From positions 21,196 through 51,360 of the forward strand of contig MNCI01017514.1 of NCBI GenBank assembly GCA_015680685.1: a DNA stretch of 30,165 nt. Reading direction: 5' to 3'. The position numbers were made by a program, and so were the translations under genes. The notes under the pieces are model-generated. The model worked only from the letters and a program-made list of their open reading frames with translations. It was not told the DNA's origin and did no database searches. The DNA comes from Gnetum montanum. Lineage: Eukaryota > Streptophyta > Gnetopsida > Gnetales > Gnetaceae. Positions 7,751 to 17,619 of this stretch are shown here, one piece after another (within the stretch, counting starts at the first letter, position 1; every line of letters starts with the position of its first letter).

Positions 7751-7952
7751 ACTGAATGAAAACTCGTCCTCGAGTTACAGTGATTACACAGTGGATAGGT
7801 ATGGGATTATTAACGGGAGAAAGAAATGGGATGATGCTGCAGTGTGGGAAGAAAACAAAACAAAGACACAACACACAGAATATTTACAAAGATGGTGGAA
7901 CTCATGTAGTTCCTGGTGGCGATGACTCCTCCATAGGTGTCTTTCCCTTTTC
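7751..7952. other. 3' untranslated region of element B
   Basis: About 200 bases between the second-ORF remnant and the polypurine tract. Short overlapping frames are present but none resembles a protein. The equivalent part of element A lies outside the window. Confidence 0.5.
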
Positions 7953-8455
7953 TTATGCTCCAGGTCTTGGGATTTGATAGCATTGAAGTATGGCCTGGAG
8001 TTTCTCCTCTTGTAAGGCTTTGAGTGCCTTGGCATGCATGTAAGTTTGCACTTGTGCCATAGAGGCAACCCAAAAAGCCTTCTCTTTTTCTTCTGCCATC
8101 CTTTTATTCTCTGTCAACAGTTTATTAAGTTGCTCGGCTCTGAAAGTGTCCAACTGGTGCTGAGCAACCTTTGGCCCTATGTTCGGAAGGTTTAATACTT
8201 CTAAAATGGCTTGAACAGAGAAGTCAATAGTCACACCAAAAATGTTAACCATGGTGCCTTCATGGTGCTTTCAGAGAGGGTATCTCCTGCTTCTGCCTGC
8301 CTAGACCGTATGGTAGGAGGATCTTCTTGATGAACACTAAATGATTGTTCCTCCGGTTCTGCATGTTGTCCAGCAAGGCCTTGTCTTCCACCTCTCTGAG
8401 ATTGTTTCGTTCCACCTTGAACAGGACCCTCTTGCTGTGTGCATTTCGGGACCAT
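7953..8455 (-). pseudogene. Second-ORF remnant of element B, internally deleted
   Basis: Three separate parts of element A's second ORF survive next to each other. The first ~63 codons (8455 to about 8265) match A's basic N-terminus. A ~25-residue piece (about 8250-8165) matches A's VNIGGVTMDFSV to NLPN region. A ~60-residue coiled-coil piece (about 8150-7980) matches A's 785-955. Two internal deletions relative to A, of about 0.2 kb and 1.2 kb, explain the rest. The second and third pieces are fused in frame and open for 99 codons; the first is out of frame with them. The ATG at 8455 is chosen because it aligns with A's start and follows the conserved GATTGCAG. No function is expected. Confidence 0.75.
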
Positions 8456-8486
8456 CTGCAATCACACGGGACCAATTGTTAGTAAG
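8456..8486 (-). other. Candidate 3' splice site and TACTAAC branch point (element B)
   Basis: The minus strand has TACTAAC (8484-8478), then a short tract ending GATTGCAG (AG at 8457-8456) directly before the ATG. The arrangement is the same as in element A, with a closer match to consensus. Confidence 0.4.
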
Positions 8487-9130
8487 GTTGTTACCAAAGT
8501 TAGGTTATACCTTACTGCTTGCCTTAATAGATTTACTTTATTTCCGTGTGATGTTAATTATTGAAAGAACATGTCCCTGAAAGATTATAATGTTGGGTCC
8601 TCTTTGCTTAGGTGGTTTCCCAATTCAATTTTCTGGTATAGCTAAGGGGATGAAATTATTTTTGACACATTTTATTCTTAATTTTAGAACTAATTACCCT
8701 TAAAGATGTCCTTTGGGCAATGATGAATTTCAAAAAATTTATGCGCTATTCGGCATGTGCCCCCTCCCCCACGACTAAGCTGAACACTCCGGGTTCTAGG
8801 TTCAAACGGAATGAAAATCGGAGTACCAGCAAGCGAGTTGTGGATATGAAAGCAAGGGACGCGCAATCGCAAGTCGTAGAGAATGTACCGAATTTTTAAT
8901 ATTTCTTTTGAAATTAATTGATGTAAACTAAGGACATATGGACTAAAGGGTTCCAGGGTAATTCAACTAGTTTTGAAGGCACGAAAATTATGATGGTGTG
9001 GAATTTATCAATAAGGACCTCAGATGGTAGAGAAAAAGGCTATGTGATGGTAATAAGGGAAAGAAAATCAATTGAAAAATTAAGCTGAGGGTAAGAGATT
9101 GTGTGTTCTAGCTAGAGAATTAATGAAGAT
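8487..9130. other. Spacer of element B, lacking the internal promoter module
   Basis: It aligns in patches with 2701-3500 of element A. The stretch corresponding to A's about 3080-3225, with the TATA box and CGATATCG motif, is absent: the sequence after AAGTCGTAGAGAA (about 8870) jumps to the homologue of A's 3240. No gene is seen. Confidence 0.6.
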
Positions 9131-9699
9131 TACAACAAAATTACACAAGTGGGTCCTCCCCAAAGCAGGTTTCAACCTATTATGCCCTTGTGTAATCACA
9201 CTTAAAGTGTCCGTGGGCACTAGAAGGGTTAAATGTAATCTGCACTAACTCCACAAAACACACACATGTAAATATCACCGGAATGAGATGAAAATTTTAT
9301 GTTACACGGGACACGAGCTACAATTACACGAACAGTGAGATGAGACGAAGTATAGAAAGGGATCGTAGAGATCGGGACATGAGGTAACTGACCCAGGGCA
9401 CAATGAATCCTGCGTGAAAAGCATGATTAAGGTGTCATTAACCCATCGTTCCAAGATCAGGACCAAGTCCATCCTTCTAATCAGTGACATCGCATTGTTT
9501 CATCCCATGATGAACAACTATGAGAGTACCATAACAACAAGGCGTACGATCACTTGGCGTTTAGTACAAGGGAGGAGTGATTTTTATGTTATGGCACTTC
9601 TTTTTTCTTTTCTCTTTTTTTTTTTTTTTTCACTTTACTGAATCCAGAGAAGCCGCCAACCTTCAGGCATGGGTGCATGTCTTTCCAGTGGGACCCCCT
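9131..9699. other. Conserved non-coding spacer (element B)
   Basis: Homologue of 3501-4071, including the purine tract (9597-9632, minus strand). No coding capacity seen. Confidence 0.6.
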
Positions 9700-10211
9700 A
9701 GAACAGCGTTTGATTTTCGAGTGCCCTTTTGATTACTCTTACTCCCATTTTTCATTAGATCTACAAGGATCTTAGTACAACCATATTGCATGATAACTCC
9801 CACAGATGTCACCAAAGAGAATCCACAAGTCCCCTTGATGTCACACCCTAATCATTCCCTCTTGGTCCATCCTTCTTCATTCTGGGTACAATGAACACAA
9901 AATTAATTTTAAGTTTTAGAAATTTCAAGAATATCACTGTACCCTTGAACAGAACCTCTTTATTTATAGAGTGGATGAGTGGATGTAGTGGGCTCACTGT
10001 TTCAAATAATTGATCACTCATGACTTAATAACATAAAACGCATCTCAACCAACGATCCACATGAGTGTTTTATTCGTAGATGAGATTACTTACAAAAACA
10101 TGAAAATACAAACACACAAAAAGATAAAACAAAAAAGTTAAAAGATGAAAAACTGGAAAACAAAAAGTTGCAAAATTAAAGAAAATTAAAAACATTTATT
10201 AATCCTGCTTG
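9700..10211. other. Spacer downstream of gag in element B, with a second TATA-like motif
   Basis: AT-rich and without a credible ORF. On the minus strand, TATAAATA occurs at 9968-9961 in the context CTCTATAAATAAAGAGG, similar to the LTR TATA context. It may be the true start of a second-ORF transcript or a chance match. In element A this stretch is replaced by the N-bounded segment. Confidence 0.4.
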
Positions 10212-12191
10212 TTACTGAAATGGGGGATATCCCCCATAACTAAACGGTTGAGTATGGCAAGGATTAATAAATGAAGAATGAGGATCCGTGCATATTGGAA
10301 TTATTGACACCGGTCCAAACTTATCCCCTTGGATTTTACGCACTTTGTAATAAACACAGTGGGGCACTTCATACGATGTAGTTCCCGGATAACGAGTTGA
10401 CCCACTATGATGGTTAGGACCGTTAGATGGTATGCAAGGATTGGGCTGATGCCTCCCATGGTTGTGTTCATTGGGCCTTGTGGTTGTTGGAGTGTTAGTT
10501 GGTGGCCCTGATGAAGGTACATGAGGCGCTGGGTTCGAAGGTAAGGATGCACCACATTGTTGGACTTGTGCTGGGTTGGAAGATGCAGTGGCCTCAGAGT
10601 TATGTTGTCCCTTCCTACGGCCGTGTTTAAAGAAAGGACGTCTTTGATGTTGAGGAGGCTCTTCACTGTAGTTAGTAGCAGCAGCACAAGTGTTGTTCAT
10701 GGGTTGCGGTGGTACAAACACCTGAGGAACAGTTGGTGGCATTGTGGAAGGAGGGAAAGGATAAGAATGTTGAAAGTTAGGAGGAGGATAAGGTGCACAA
10801 GGTGGTGGTTGTGTTGGAGGTATGGGTTGATGGTATTGTGAAGAATGGTATTGTGGTGAGATAAAGTGTGGTGGCCCAGTTGAAGAAACAGGATGTTGAA
10901 CGTTATAAGCATTTGGATTCGGAAAATGTGAAGGGTGCCTCCAGTCTAAGGGTGGATTCCCCCACGACTGGGATTGTTGCCACTGTGGTCTGACACAGTA
11001 TCTCTGTACGAACTCTGGATGTAATGTATTTCCCCAATGCTCATGTAGATGTAACAAGACTGGGCATTGGCCTTTGGGGTGATCGTACAGGCATATGTTG
11101 CATTCATACGTAGGATTGGCAGTTGAGCGCTTATTCCCTTCATTCTTTTTTTCCGAATGTCTACTATTTTGTCCTGCTTCTTGGGTTGTGAAAACTCTAT
11201 CTCCAATGATGTTGATATATTCTCCACACTTTTGATTCATCCATTCCAACATCTTATTGATCTTTGCCTCGGCTTCTTCTAACAATTGTTGTATTGGCAA
11301 AGATGATGTTTCCACCTTGGAATTTGTTGATCTCTCCTTGTTATGATCATGGACCTTTGTTGAGTTAAGATTTTGGTCCCGTTGATGTTTTTCAACACTC
11401 TCCCATGTAGCTATTTCTCCTTCTTCTTTTGCTACCCGCTTAATAAGCTCTTGGATTTGATGGGTTCGTAGGTTGTATAGTTGACCTCGGGCATACGTTC
11501 CTAAGGTCTCTCTTGTTTCATTACGTAGCCCATCAATGATATGGTACATTAGCCTTTCCTCGGAAAACCCATGGCCTGGACAGTTGTTTAACAGTGAATA
11601 ATATCTTTCTAAGGCCATGTCCAAGGGTTCATGTTTTTCTTGTTTCCATCCTTGGATTTGTTTCCTCAAGGCTGACACTCTTGCGTAGGTTTGATATTTT
11701 TCGTTAAAGACCTCTACCATTGTTGACCAGCGTCGTATTGAATTTGGTTTTAACGATCTATACCATACTTTAGCTTGGTCAACGAGTGTCATAGGAAAGA
11801 GCTTCAGTTTTTGCCAACTGTTATCAATGTTATTCCATGTGCAGGCATCGTAGAAGGCTAGTAAATGTTGATGCGGATCTAAGTCATAGCCTCCTGAAAA
11901 TTTAGGAAAGTTGTTTAAATCGAGCCTGGGTAGTCGGCTCTCTTTACGATGCCTACGTGAGATTCGAACAGCCTCTTGTATTTGCGTTAAGCTTGTAGTG
12001 GCCAGTGGGGGTTCATCGTCATCTGGTAAGTTAGGCTTTCGTGTGTTATGATGACGTTGTTTTTGTTCATTCTTATAGGAAACTCCCACTTCAGGTTGTA
12101 TACTCCAATCTTCATCGTCATATAGCTCATTGGTTCTCCAATGAACTTCCTCACTAAGTGTGGCGTTATTATCATCTTGTAGGAGAGGCAT
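10212..12191 (-). CDS. gag: Gag polyprotein of element B (intact, 659 aa)
   Basis: The frame is intact from the ATG at 12191, 113 bases downstream of the primer-binding site. Residues 1-100 are charged. Residues about 105-225 form the Retrotrans_gag-like capsid core (QAKVWYRSLKPNSIRRW, then NNCPGHGFSEERLMYHIIDG). Residues about 240-350 are Glu/Lys-rich and probably helical. Residues 364-376 form a Cys/His cluster (C364, C367, H371, C376), a short zinc-knuckle variant expected to bind RNA. Residues about 400-640 are a Pro/Gln/His-rich tail with QYH and PPT repeats. The frame closes with a TAA well before any protease motif, so this is a Gag-only element rather than a truncated Gag-Pol. It shares its first ~270 residues almost unchanged with the element A protein. 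Open frames in both copies suggest recent activity. Confidence 0.9.
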   Translation of the reverse strand: MPLLQDDNNATLSEEVHWRTNELYDDEDWSIQPEVGVSYKNEQKQRHHNTRKPNLPDDDEPPLATTSLTQIQEAVRISRRHRKESRLPRLDLNNFPKFSGGYDLDPHQHLLAFYDACTWNNIDNSWQKLKLFPMTLVDQAKVWYRSLKPNSIRRWSTMVEVFNEKYQTYARVSALRKQIQGWKQEKHEPLDMALERYYSLLNNCPGHGFSEERLMYHIIDGLRNETRETLGTYARGQLYNLRTHQIQELIKRVAKEEGEIATWESVEKHQRDQNLNSTKVHDHNKERSTNSKVETSSLPIQQLLEEAEAKINKMLEWMNQKCGEYINIIGDRVFTTQEAGQNSRHSEKKNEGNKRSTANPTYECNICLYDHPKGQCPVLLHLHEHWGNTLHPEFVQRYCVRPQWQQSQSWGNPPLDWRHPSHFPNPNAYNVQHPVSSTGPPHFISPQYHSSQYHQPIPPTQPPPCAPYPPPNFQHSYPFPPSTMPPTVPQVFVPPQPMNNTCAAATNYSEEPPQHQRRPFFKHGRRKGQHNSEATASSNPAQVQQCGASLPSNPAPHVPSSGPPTNTPTTTRPNEHNHGRHQPNPCIPSNGPNHHSGSTRYPGTTSYEVPHCVYYKVRKIQGDKFGPVSIIPICTDPHSSFINPCHTQPFSYGGYPPFQ

Positions 12192-12303
12192 TGTTGTGTG
12201 TGAATTTATGTGACTTTTTATAATTTCTTCTTTTTAAGAGATATATCGTTAAGTTCTTTACAGCGACCTTGTATGATATAACTAATCTAGATAACTAGCA
12301 CCA

Positions 12304-12321
12304 TCCCCGGCAACGGCGCCA
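12304..12321 (-). promoter_or_regulatory. Primer-binding site, tRNA-Asp type (element B)
   Basis: An exact second copy of TCCCCGGCAACGGCGCCA on the plus strand, one base from the LTR end at 12323. Confidence 0.9.
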
Positions 12322-13187
12322 ATGATGAGTGGCGAGGTACCCCTACACTCAACCATACGAAACGAGCGTCGCACGCGCGATCCGGTCGAACTCCGCAGAT
12401 GGACTAGTTGTGGCACCTAGATAGTTAGCCTTAGGTCGCAGTTCGCTGTCTTCCCATCTAGACTAGTTTTGCATATGTCACGTATGGTTTAGTCTAGATG
12501 AGGTGTATGATGTGTTCTAATTCTAATGCTACTCCTGATGGCAGTGGAAAATAATATTAACTAATCTAAGCTAAGAGGAAAAGGGTAAGAAAATCTAATC
12601 TAGCCTAAGTGCGACGAGCAACCGATTCCTTGATCAACCGTACACATCTTGGACTTCGTGCACGACTGCCACTGGGACTACCAAGCATAGGCCTAGGTAC
12701 GCCACTGGGATTACCAAGCGTAGACCCCAAATACGCCACTGGGTTACCAAGCGTAGATCCCCCTAGCTACACCACTGGGCTACCAAGCAGTCACACTTAA
12801 ATGCTTGTAATCAAGTCGTACTCGTTCTGCTTCTAGGAGTTTAAGGGTGAGAAACTAATCGCGATGGGCAACTGATTCCTTAACTAGCCATACACACCCG
12901 TAGATGCTCGTAGTCAAGTCGTACTCACACCGCGCTATGAAAGAAATAAATAACATTAAATAAATAACAATAAATAAACTAAGTGAATGCTGCAATGATA
13001 AAGTAATCTCGATCTTTATTGCCGATCATGTGCATGTCCAAGTATGACACACTTGAATAAAGACATCGTACAATAACATTCACCACATTGTAGGCAGACA
13101 CGGGAAAAATTCTAACTCTGGAGGGATCAAACTGCCAGAGCTTCGCTACTCTAAAACTAGGATCCCGAATAAGGGAGAGCCGCCTCT

Positions 13188-13195
13188 TATTTATA
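13188..13195 (-). promoter_or_regulatory. LTR TATA box (element B 5' LTR)
   Basis: The minus strand reads TATAAATA in the same context as 7504-7511. This would be the promoter for element B's genomic RNA. Confidence 0.75.
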
Positions 13196-13210
13196 GGCAT
13201 GGCGGCGAAC

Positions 13211-13288
13211 TGCGATATCGCGTACGCGATATCGTAGGGAAGGATGCGATATCGCGTCGGCTGCGATATCACGTATGCGATATTGCGG
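13211..13288. repeat. Palindromic CGATATCG/GTACG array in element B 5' LTR
   Basis: The first unit, 13212-13234, is a near-perfect palindrome. Two degenerate units follow at about 13245-13258 and 13263-13288. It starts 16 bases upstream of the TATA box, as in the shared LTR. Confidence 0.75.
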
Positions 13289-13311
13289 CCTGTGCGAATC
13301 GCGTCTCATCA

Positions 13312-14487
13312 TGAATTTTTGAAAAAGACTTACTTCTTCTTACCATGTTGCACAACCTTTTCTTGACATGCCTCCTTCCCACTTTGCTAGTGGTCTCCAT
13401 TGCAATTTCCATCTATGTCCAATCCAACATTAGCCTTTGCCAACATCATTCATTATTTTAACTAGATATGCCTACCCACTATGCAACCCGTTACCCATCC
13501 AAGTGTGATTTTCTATTTTTTATTTGATTTACTTTTAAAATTAGTTTTATTATTTAAGAAAAACAAAAACATAGAAAAATTTCCTTTTTCTTATGTTTTT
13601 TCTTGTTAATTCATTGATTTTTCCAAAACTAAACCATTTCTTTCTATGCATGTGGTCTTTAAAATTGAATCTGGCATGGCTTTCATCATTGCAAACATTG
13701 TTCTCTGGTAATACAAGTTATTCTTCTTGTTTGAGCTTGTTGTCTTATACCTAAGTCATGGATGAGTACCAAAACCAGGTATGCTTTTTGAGAATTTTAC
13801 TATCACATTTTACATATTTGCATGTGCTCAACCCAAATAATGTTTCACATGTTGTTGGGTTTCATTCTTTCTCTTGGTTTTGGCTACATTTTTTATGATG
13901 GAGGTATAAATTTTTGGGGAACTTATATGAATTTTTTAGCATTTTTCATAGCTAATTCTTTTCTAGTGATCGCATTTCAAGTACCAAAGACCATGACTAG
14001 ATAAACTTAATGAATCTTAGACCTCCATGTTGGAACTGGTTGAAAGATGAAAACCACTTAGACCACTAGTTGAAATTGATCAGGTTAAATTTCCTTGACC
14101 ATGAAGATTCGAAGGTCACTAATCTTGTTCTCAAGGATCAAGTTGGGGACAAGCATAACAATGAATGCTAGAAATAAAGTTGAATGGTTTGTTGGTAGAT
14201 CCTATTGATTTAGAGGATTGATGTAGGAACAAAGTATGATTCTTCAAGTAAGGGTGATGAACTTAGAAGAGAAATTCTAGAGATATCTATAGTACTCTCA
14301 ATACACCTTAAGCATGCAAAGAGTTATCTTGTGATGACCACTAACTTTTGGACATTTTGCTTGAGGTGACAGTTGATGTTATATCCTATGTCATATCTTG
14401 TTTTAAATCCTCTTCATTGAGCATAACTCAAGTCATTTTTAGTCTAATTTTTACTATTATAAGCTAAGGAACTAGCTTAATTTAGTT
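13312..14487 (+). other. AT-rich flank, probably 3' internal remnant of an older plus-strand LTR element
   Basis: No convincing gene. A 60-codon plus-strand frame at 13822-14004 encodes a hydrophobic peptide that I do not recognise and treat as chance. The stretch ends in a polypurine tract plus LTR start (14488 onward), so it is probably the decayed 3' non-coding or env-like part of an element into which A/B inserted. Confidence 0.35.
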
Positions 14488-14496
14488 GTGGGGGAA
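14488..14496 (+). other. Polypurine tract of an older plus-strand LTR element
   Basis: GTGGGGGAA is followed directly by TGATAAGG. The arrangement resembles the polypurine tract/LTR junction of element B (GTGGGGGTA, TGATGAG) in opposite orientation. Confidence 0.55.
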
Positions 14497-14940
14497 TGAT
14501 AAGGCATGGAGTAAGAATTTTATATCTCTATGTAAGTCCAAATGCATGAAATTATTTGTGTGCACTCAAATCTATAGTTCAAGCTTGTTTCGGTGAGGGG
14601 TAATACATCATTGATGTTACCTTATTTAGTGCATTGCCTCACCTTGTGCACTGCCTCATGTGGTGCATTTCTTTACCACTTCTATTACAAACCCAAAAAA
14701 TATAAATATCTAAAGAAGAGAGCTCATAGGGGATGCATTCATTTTAATTAATTTTTCTTTGTATTTTGTTACTAAGAACTTCTCCTTCTCCCTTGGGTGA
14801 GTGTGCCACTTATCTTCTTTGTATTTTTGAGTTGTTGCTTAACCATGTAGTAAGACTTTGTTAGAGTGGTACCATGCTTTCGCGACCTCAAACCATTTAA
14901 TTGATATGGAGTCAAGTGTTTGCACAATGAATAAAACTTA
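14497..14940 (+). repeat. 5' portion of a degenerate LTR (3' end not determined)
   Basis: It starts TGATAAGG. A U3-like stretch contains three GTGCATTGCCTCA-type repeats (about 14628-14672), a TATA box TATAAATA at 14701-14708 and a polyadenylation signal AATAAA at 14930-14935, in the expected order and spacing. A matching end CTTATCA exists at 16896-16902, but a 2.4-kb LTR there is unproven. Confidence 0.5.
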
Positions 14941-15148
14941 GTTTGATTTCCTTAAAATTTGTAATTTTAATTTATAGAATCTTGATGATAATATCTTATA
15001 AATAAATATCTTTATTAAATTTAGAAATTATAATTAAATTAATTTATTTAGATAGATTAGCATAGTTGTATGGAGCTTTGCAACCTTGCTTGAGGAGGTC
15101 ATACTTGTCTAGACTGGTGTTGGACCATTAAGGGTATGATTGAGAAGA

Positions 15149-15320
15149 TTTTATTACTTTTGTGTGTTGGTGTTGCACCTGTCCCATAAAGGATTGCAAC
15201 ATGGATTGCACATGTGTTAGATTTTTGCATTGTGTCTATCCTGTAAAAGATTGTGAAGTGAAGGTGTGTTTTATTTCTTTTGTGTGTGAACATTGCACCT
15301 ATCCTGCAAGGGCTTACAAG
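15149..15320 (+). repeat. Imperfect ~60/120-bp tandem repeat
   Basis: TTTTATTACTTTTGTGTG...GCACCTGTCC at 15149 recurs as TTTTATTTCTTTTGTGTG...GCACCTATCC at 15269 (period 120). A partial third copy lies between, at about 15215-15255 (TTTTTGCATTGTGTCTATCC). It is probably part of the degenerate LTR. Confidence 0.6.
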
Positions 15321-17108
15321 TTTTAATTATTTTTGATTACTTATATTTATAAAACACATAAAAATTATAAAACTATAGAAACTATAAAAATATCATTTTC
15401 CTACAATGGAAACATGGATTCCTTCACTTGTATCATATATATCATAATATTTTCAATTATTAAATGTAATGATATACACAAGTAAACTTTGTAGTTCACA
15501 TTACCATCATCTTTAGTTTTTATGACTAGTTTGCTATGTTACCATTAATAGAACTATTGTGGTCTCTACTAGAAGGACCTCTATCACCAGTGTCTCTATA
15601 GCTTGTGTGCTTAGAGGCACCTGAGTCTCATTAGCACAATATTCTCTACCACTAGATCTTTGCTTACCTAACATACCTAATACATATAATCATAAAGGTA
15701 AGTACTGAAATTTCCACAATAGAAACTATTGGTGGAAAGATAAAAAACAACCACAAATTTAATAGTCATTTAAATGACAAACATTATCTCATTAAATGAT
15801 TTTACTCTACCTATTCCTTAATAGATGGACTGTTAAGTTGTTGGGATGCAAAGATATTAAATAAATTTGAGAGTGATTTCCACAATTATAGTTGTGCCAC
15901 CTTTTTCCATACAAAATGAAAGAATGATGGCATAGAAATACACCTTGATTAGCCTATTTCAATTCCACAAAGAAAACTATTAAACAACAGTACATTGATA
16001 ACCAGAGACAAATATATGAAGATCAAATTGAAAATACAAAATGCACAACCAAATTATAAAATAAATAACATCAGGTTTTACTAAATCAAGGTTTAGATTT
16101 CAGCAAAGTACTCATGGAATAGAACAACACATTTTACTTTTGATCAAACTCAAAAAGTAAATCTTAAATTGAAAACTTGTTTAAATCAAGTCTAGGATGT
16201 GAGAGAGTATTCTAATCACAAATTCCTATAACTCTTGCACAAATTTTACAAGAGAAATCAAATCAAATTTCTCAATACTATAATGAATTCCCTTGCTTTA
16301 ATATTCATTAAAATGTAAACATAGAATTTAAGGAACAATATTAACTTTTCAGAAGTCTGATGTAAAAATAATATACACTTTTGAAATTAACCTAAGAACT
16401 TGAATTGATGAATTTGCAAGAATCATGAATTCCATTGTGAGTGATTAGAATGTATACTAAACTAAATTGATCATGTCATCAAGCTGAAGAAATCATAGTA
16501 GAATTTTAAAAGAGTGGAGTTTTATCCTTAAAAATTTTCTTTGTTCTTCCAATTTGCTAATGCATTTCTTCAAGAGCTAGGTTTACATAACTAAACATAA
16601 TACAAATAATATTAGAAGGAATAATCATATTATTTATTTAACATGAGGTAGCTATCAACCTATTATAGTGAAGAAGCTTATCCTTTTCTAAGATTGGAAT
16701 TGATACAATGATCACATGAAATCATCCAATGAGAAATCCAATAGAGAAGGCCTATAATGGCCTCTAATGAACTAAAATCTAAAGTAGAATGTTTTACATT
16801 ATGGAATGCCAACTTGTTGAACTTGAAAAAGGCCATAAAATAAATGAGATTTTCTACATAGAGATATTCATAGGATTTCTAATAGAACATTAAAACTTAT
16901 CATGATTTAAATTTTTTTGTCCATATAATACAAAACAAAATGAGGCACCATGCTAATGTTTTGGGGGATGCCATGTAATTATTGTAACTCATTGGGATTA
17001 AACCCATGAATTTTTGAGAATGAAAACCAAATATTCTTAATTATTTTGTATGTATTATATAATAAATGTTTGTGGCCTTAATGTCACAAATCAAGGTAGG
17101 TTATAACA
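15321..17108. other. AT-rich non-coding region; right end is the copia 3' LTR
   Basis: No ORF or RNA gene seen. The right end at 17108 is the start of the minus-strand copia 3' LTR: GGTTATAACA on the plus strand, i.e. TGTTATAACC on the minus strand. I could not find the LTR's other end by eye. Confidence 0.4.
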
Positions 17109-17205
17109 AACGCCCCCTTGACATTAAGGACACAAACTTGAAATAGCATGAAGTTTAATTGAAATTCTCCTCATTGGCCTTAATGTTAAGAATTTGAATA
17201 TTGTT

Positions 17206-17469
17206 TCATAATTCTTGAAATTTATTCCTTTCTAGGGCTTTGGTAAGGAAATCAGCTAGTTGAAGTTTTGTAAGACAATAATCAACAGTTAGAAGTCCGT
17301 CTTCAACCAGGCTACAAATAGAGTGAAACTTAATATTTATGTGTTTTGTTCTCAAATGAATTATTGGATTTTTCCTAATGGTAATAGCAGATATGCTATC
17401 ACAAAGTAAGTGAATTGGTTTGTCAATTGGAATGGTGAAATCAGAAAACAATTTATCTAACCAAACCAA
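17206..17469 (-). pseudogene. copia RNase H C-terminal fragment
   Basis: This 87-codon open stretch has the copia RNase H ending: LLCDSISAI, then LRTKHINIKFHSI and LADFLTKAL. The usual family form is NPxxHxRTKHIDIxxHFxR; here several positions are changed. It ends with the natural stop near the polypurine tract. The frame upstream is broken. Confidence 0.85.
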
Positions 17470-17619
17470 TTGTTAACTTGTTGCATGTATGGTCACATAT
17501 TCAACTTCATCAGTAGATTGAGCTATGTAAGGTTGTTTCTTGGAGCTCCATAAGAAGAGCCTACTTCCTAAGAGCATAGAAAAGCCATATGTACTTTTTC
17601 AATCATCTAGGCTTCTAGC

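Larger units (their letters stand above)
6639..13311 (-). mobile_element. Element B: structurally complete non-autonomous Ty3/gypsy (Athila/Tat-like) retrotransposon
   Basis: Reading on the minus strand: 5' LTR (13311-12323), tRNA-Asp primer-binding site (12321-12304), gag (12191-10212), spacer (10211-8456), second-ORF remnant (8455-7953), 3' UTR, polypurine tract (7750-7741), 3' LTR (7740-6639). The total is 6673 bp and no pol domain is present. The two LTRs differ by over 100 bp in U3, so they are not the unaltered pair of one recent insertion. This supports recombination or exchange in forming the tandem. The right flank starts with TGAAT (13312-13316); if A and B are one locus, that pentamer may recur left of A's missing 3' LTR as a target-site duplication. 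Confidence 0.85.
12323..13311 (-). repeat. 5' LTR of element B (989 bp)
   Basis: It starts TGATGAG and ends CTCATCA on the plus strand. It carries the TATA box (13188-13195), polyadenylation signal (13015-13020), four ~34-bp repeats (about 12668-12792) and palindromic U3 array (13211-13288). The first ~480 bases from the primer-binding side are about 99% identical to the LTR at 6639. The remainder is near 92% by eye, and the distal U3 arrays of the other LTR are absent. Confidence 0.9.

Noticed and set aside
13822-14004. 60-codon hydrophobic frame that could be a membrane peptide
   Set aside because: Isolated, AT-rich, no homologue recognised, inside a decayed transposon flank; expected by chance.
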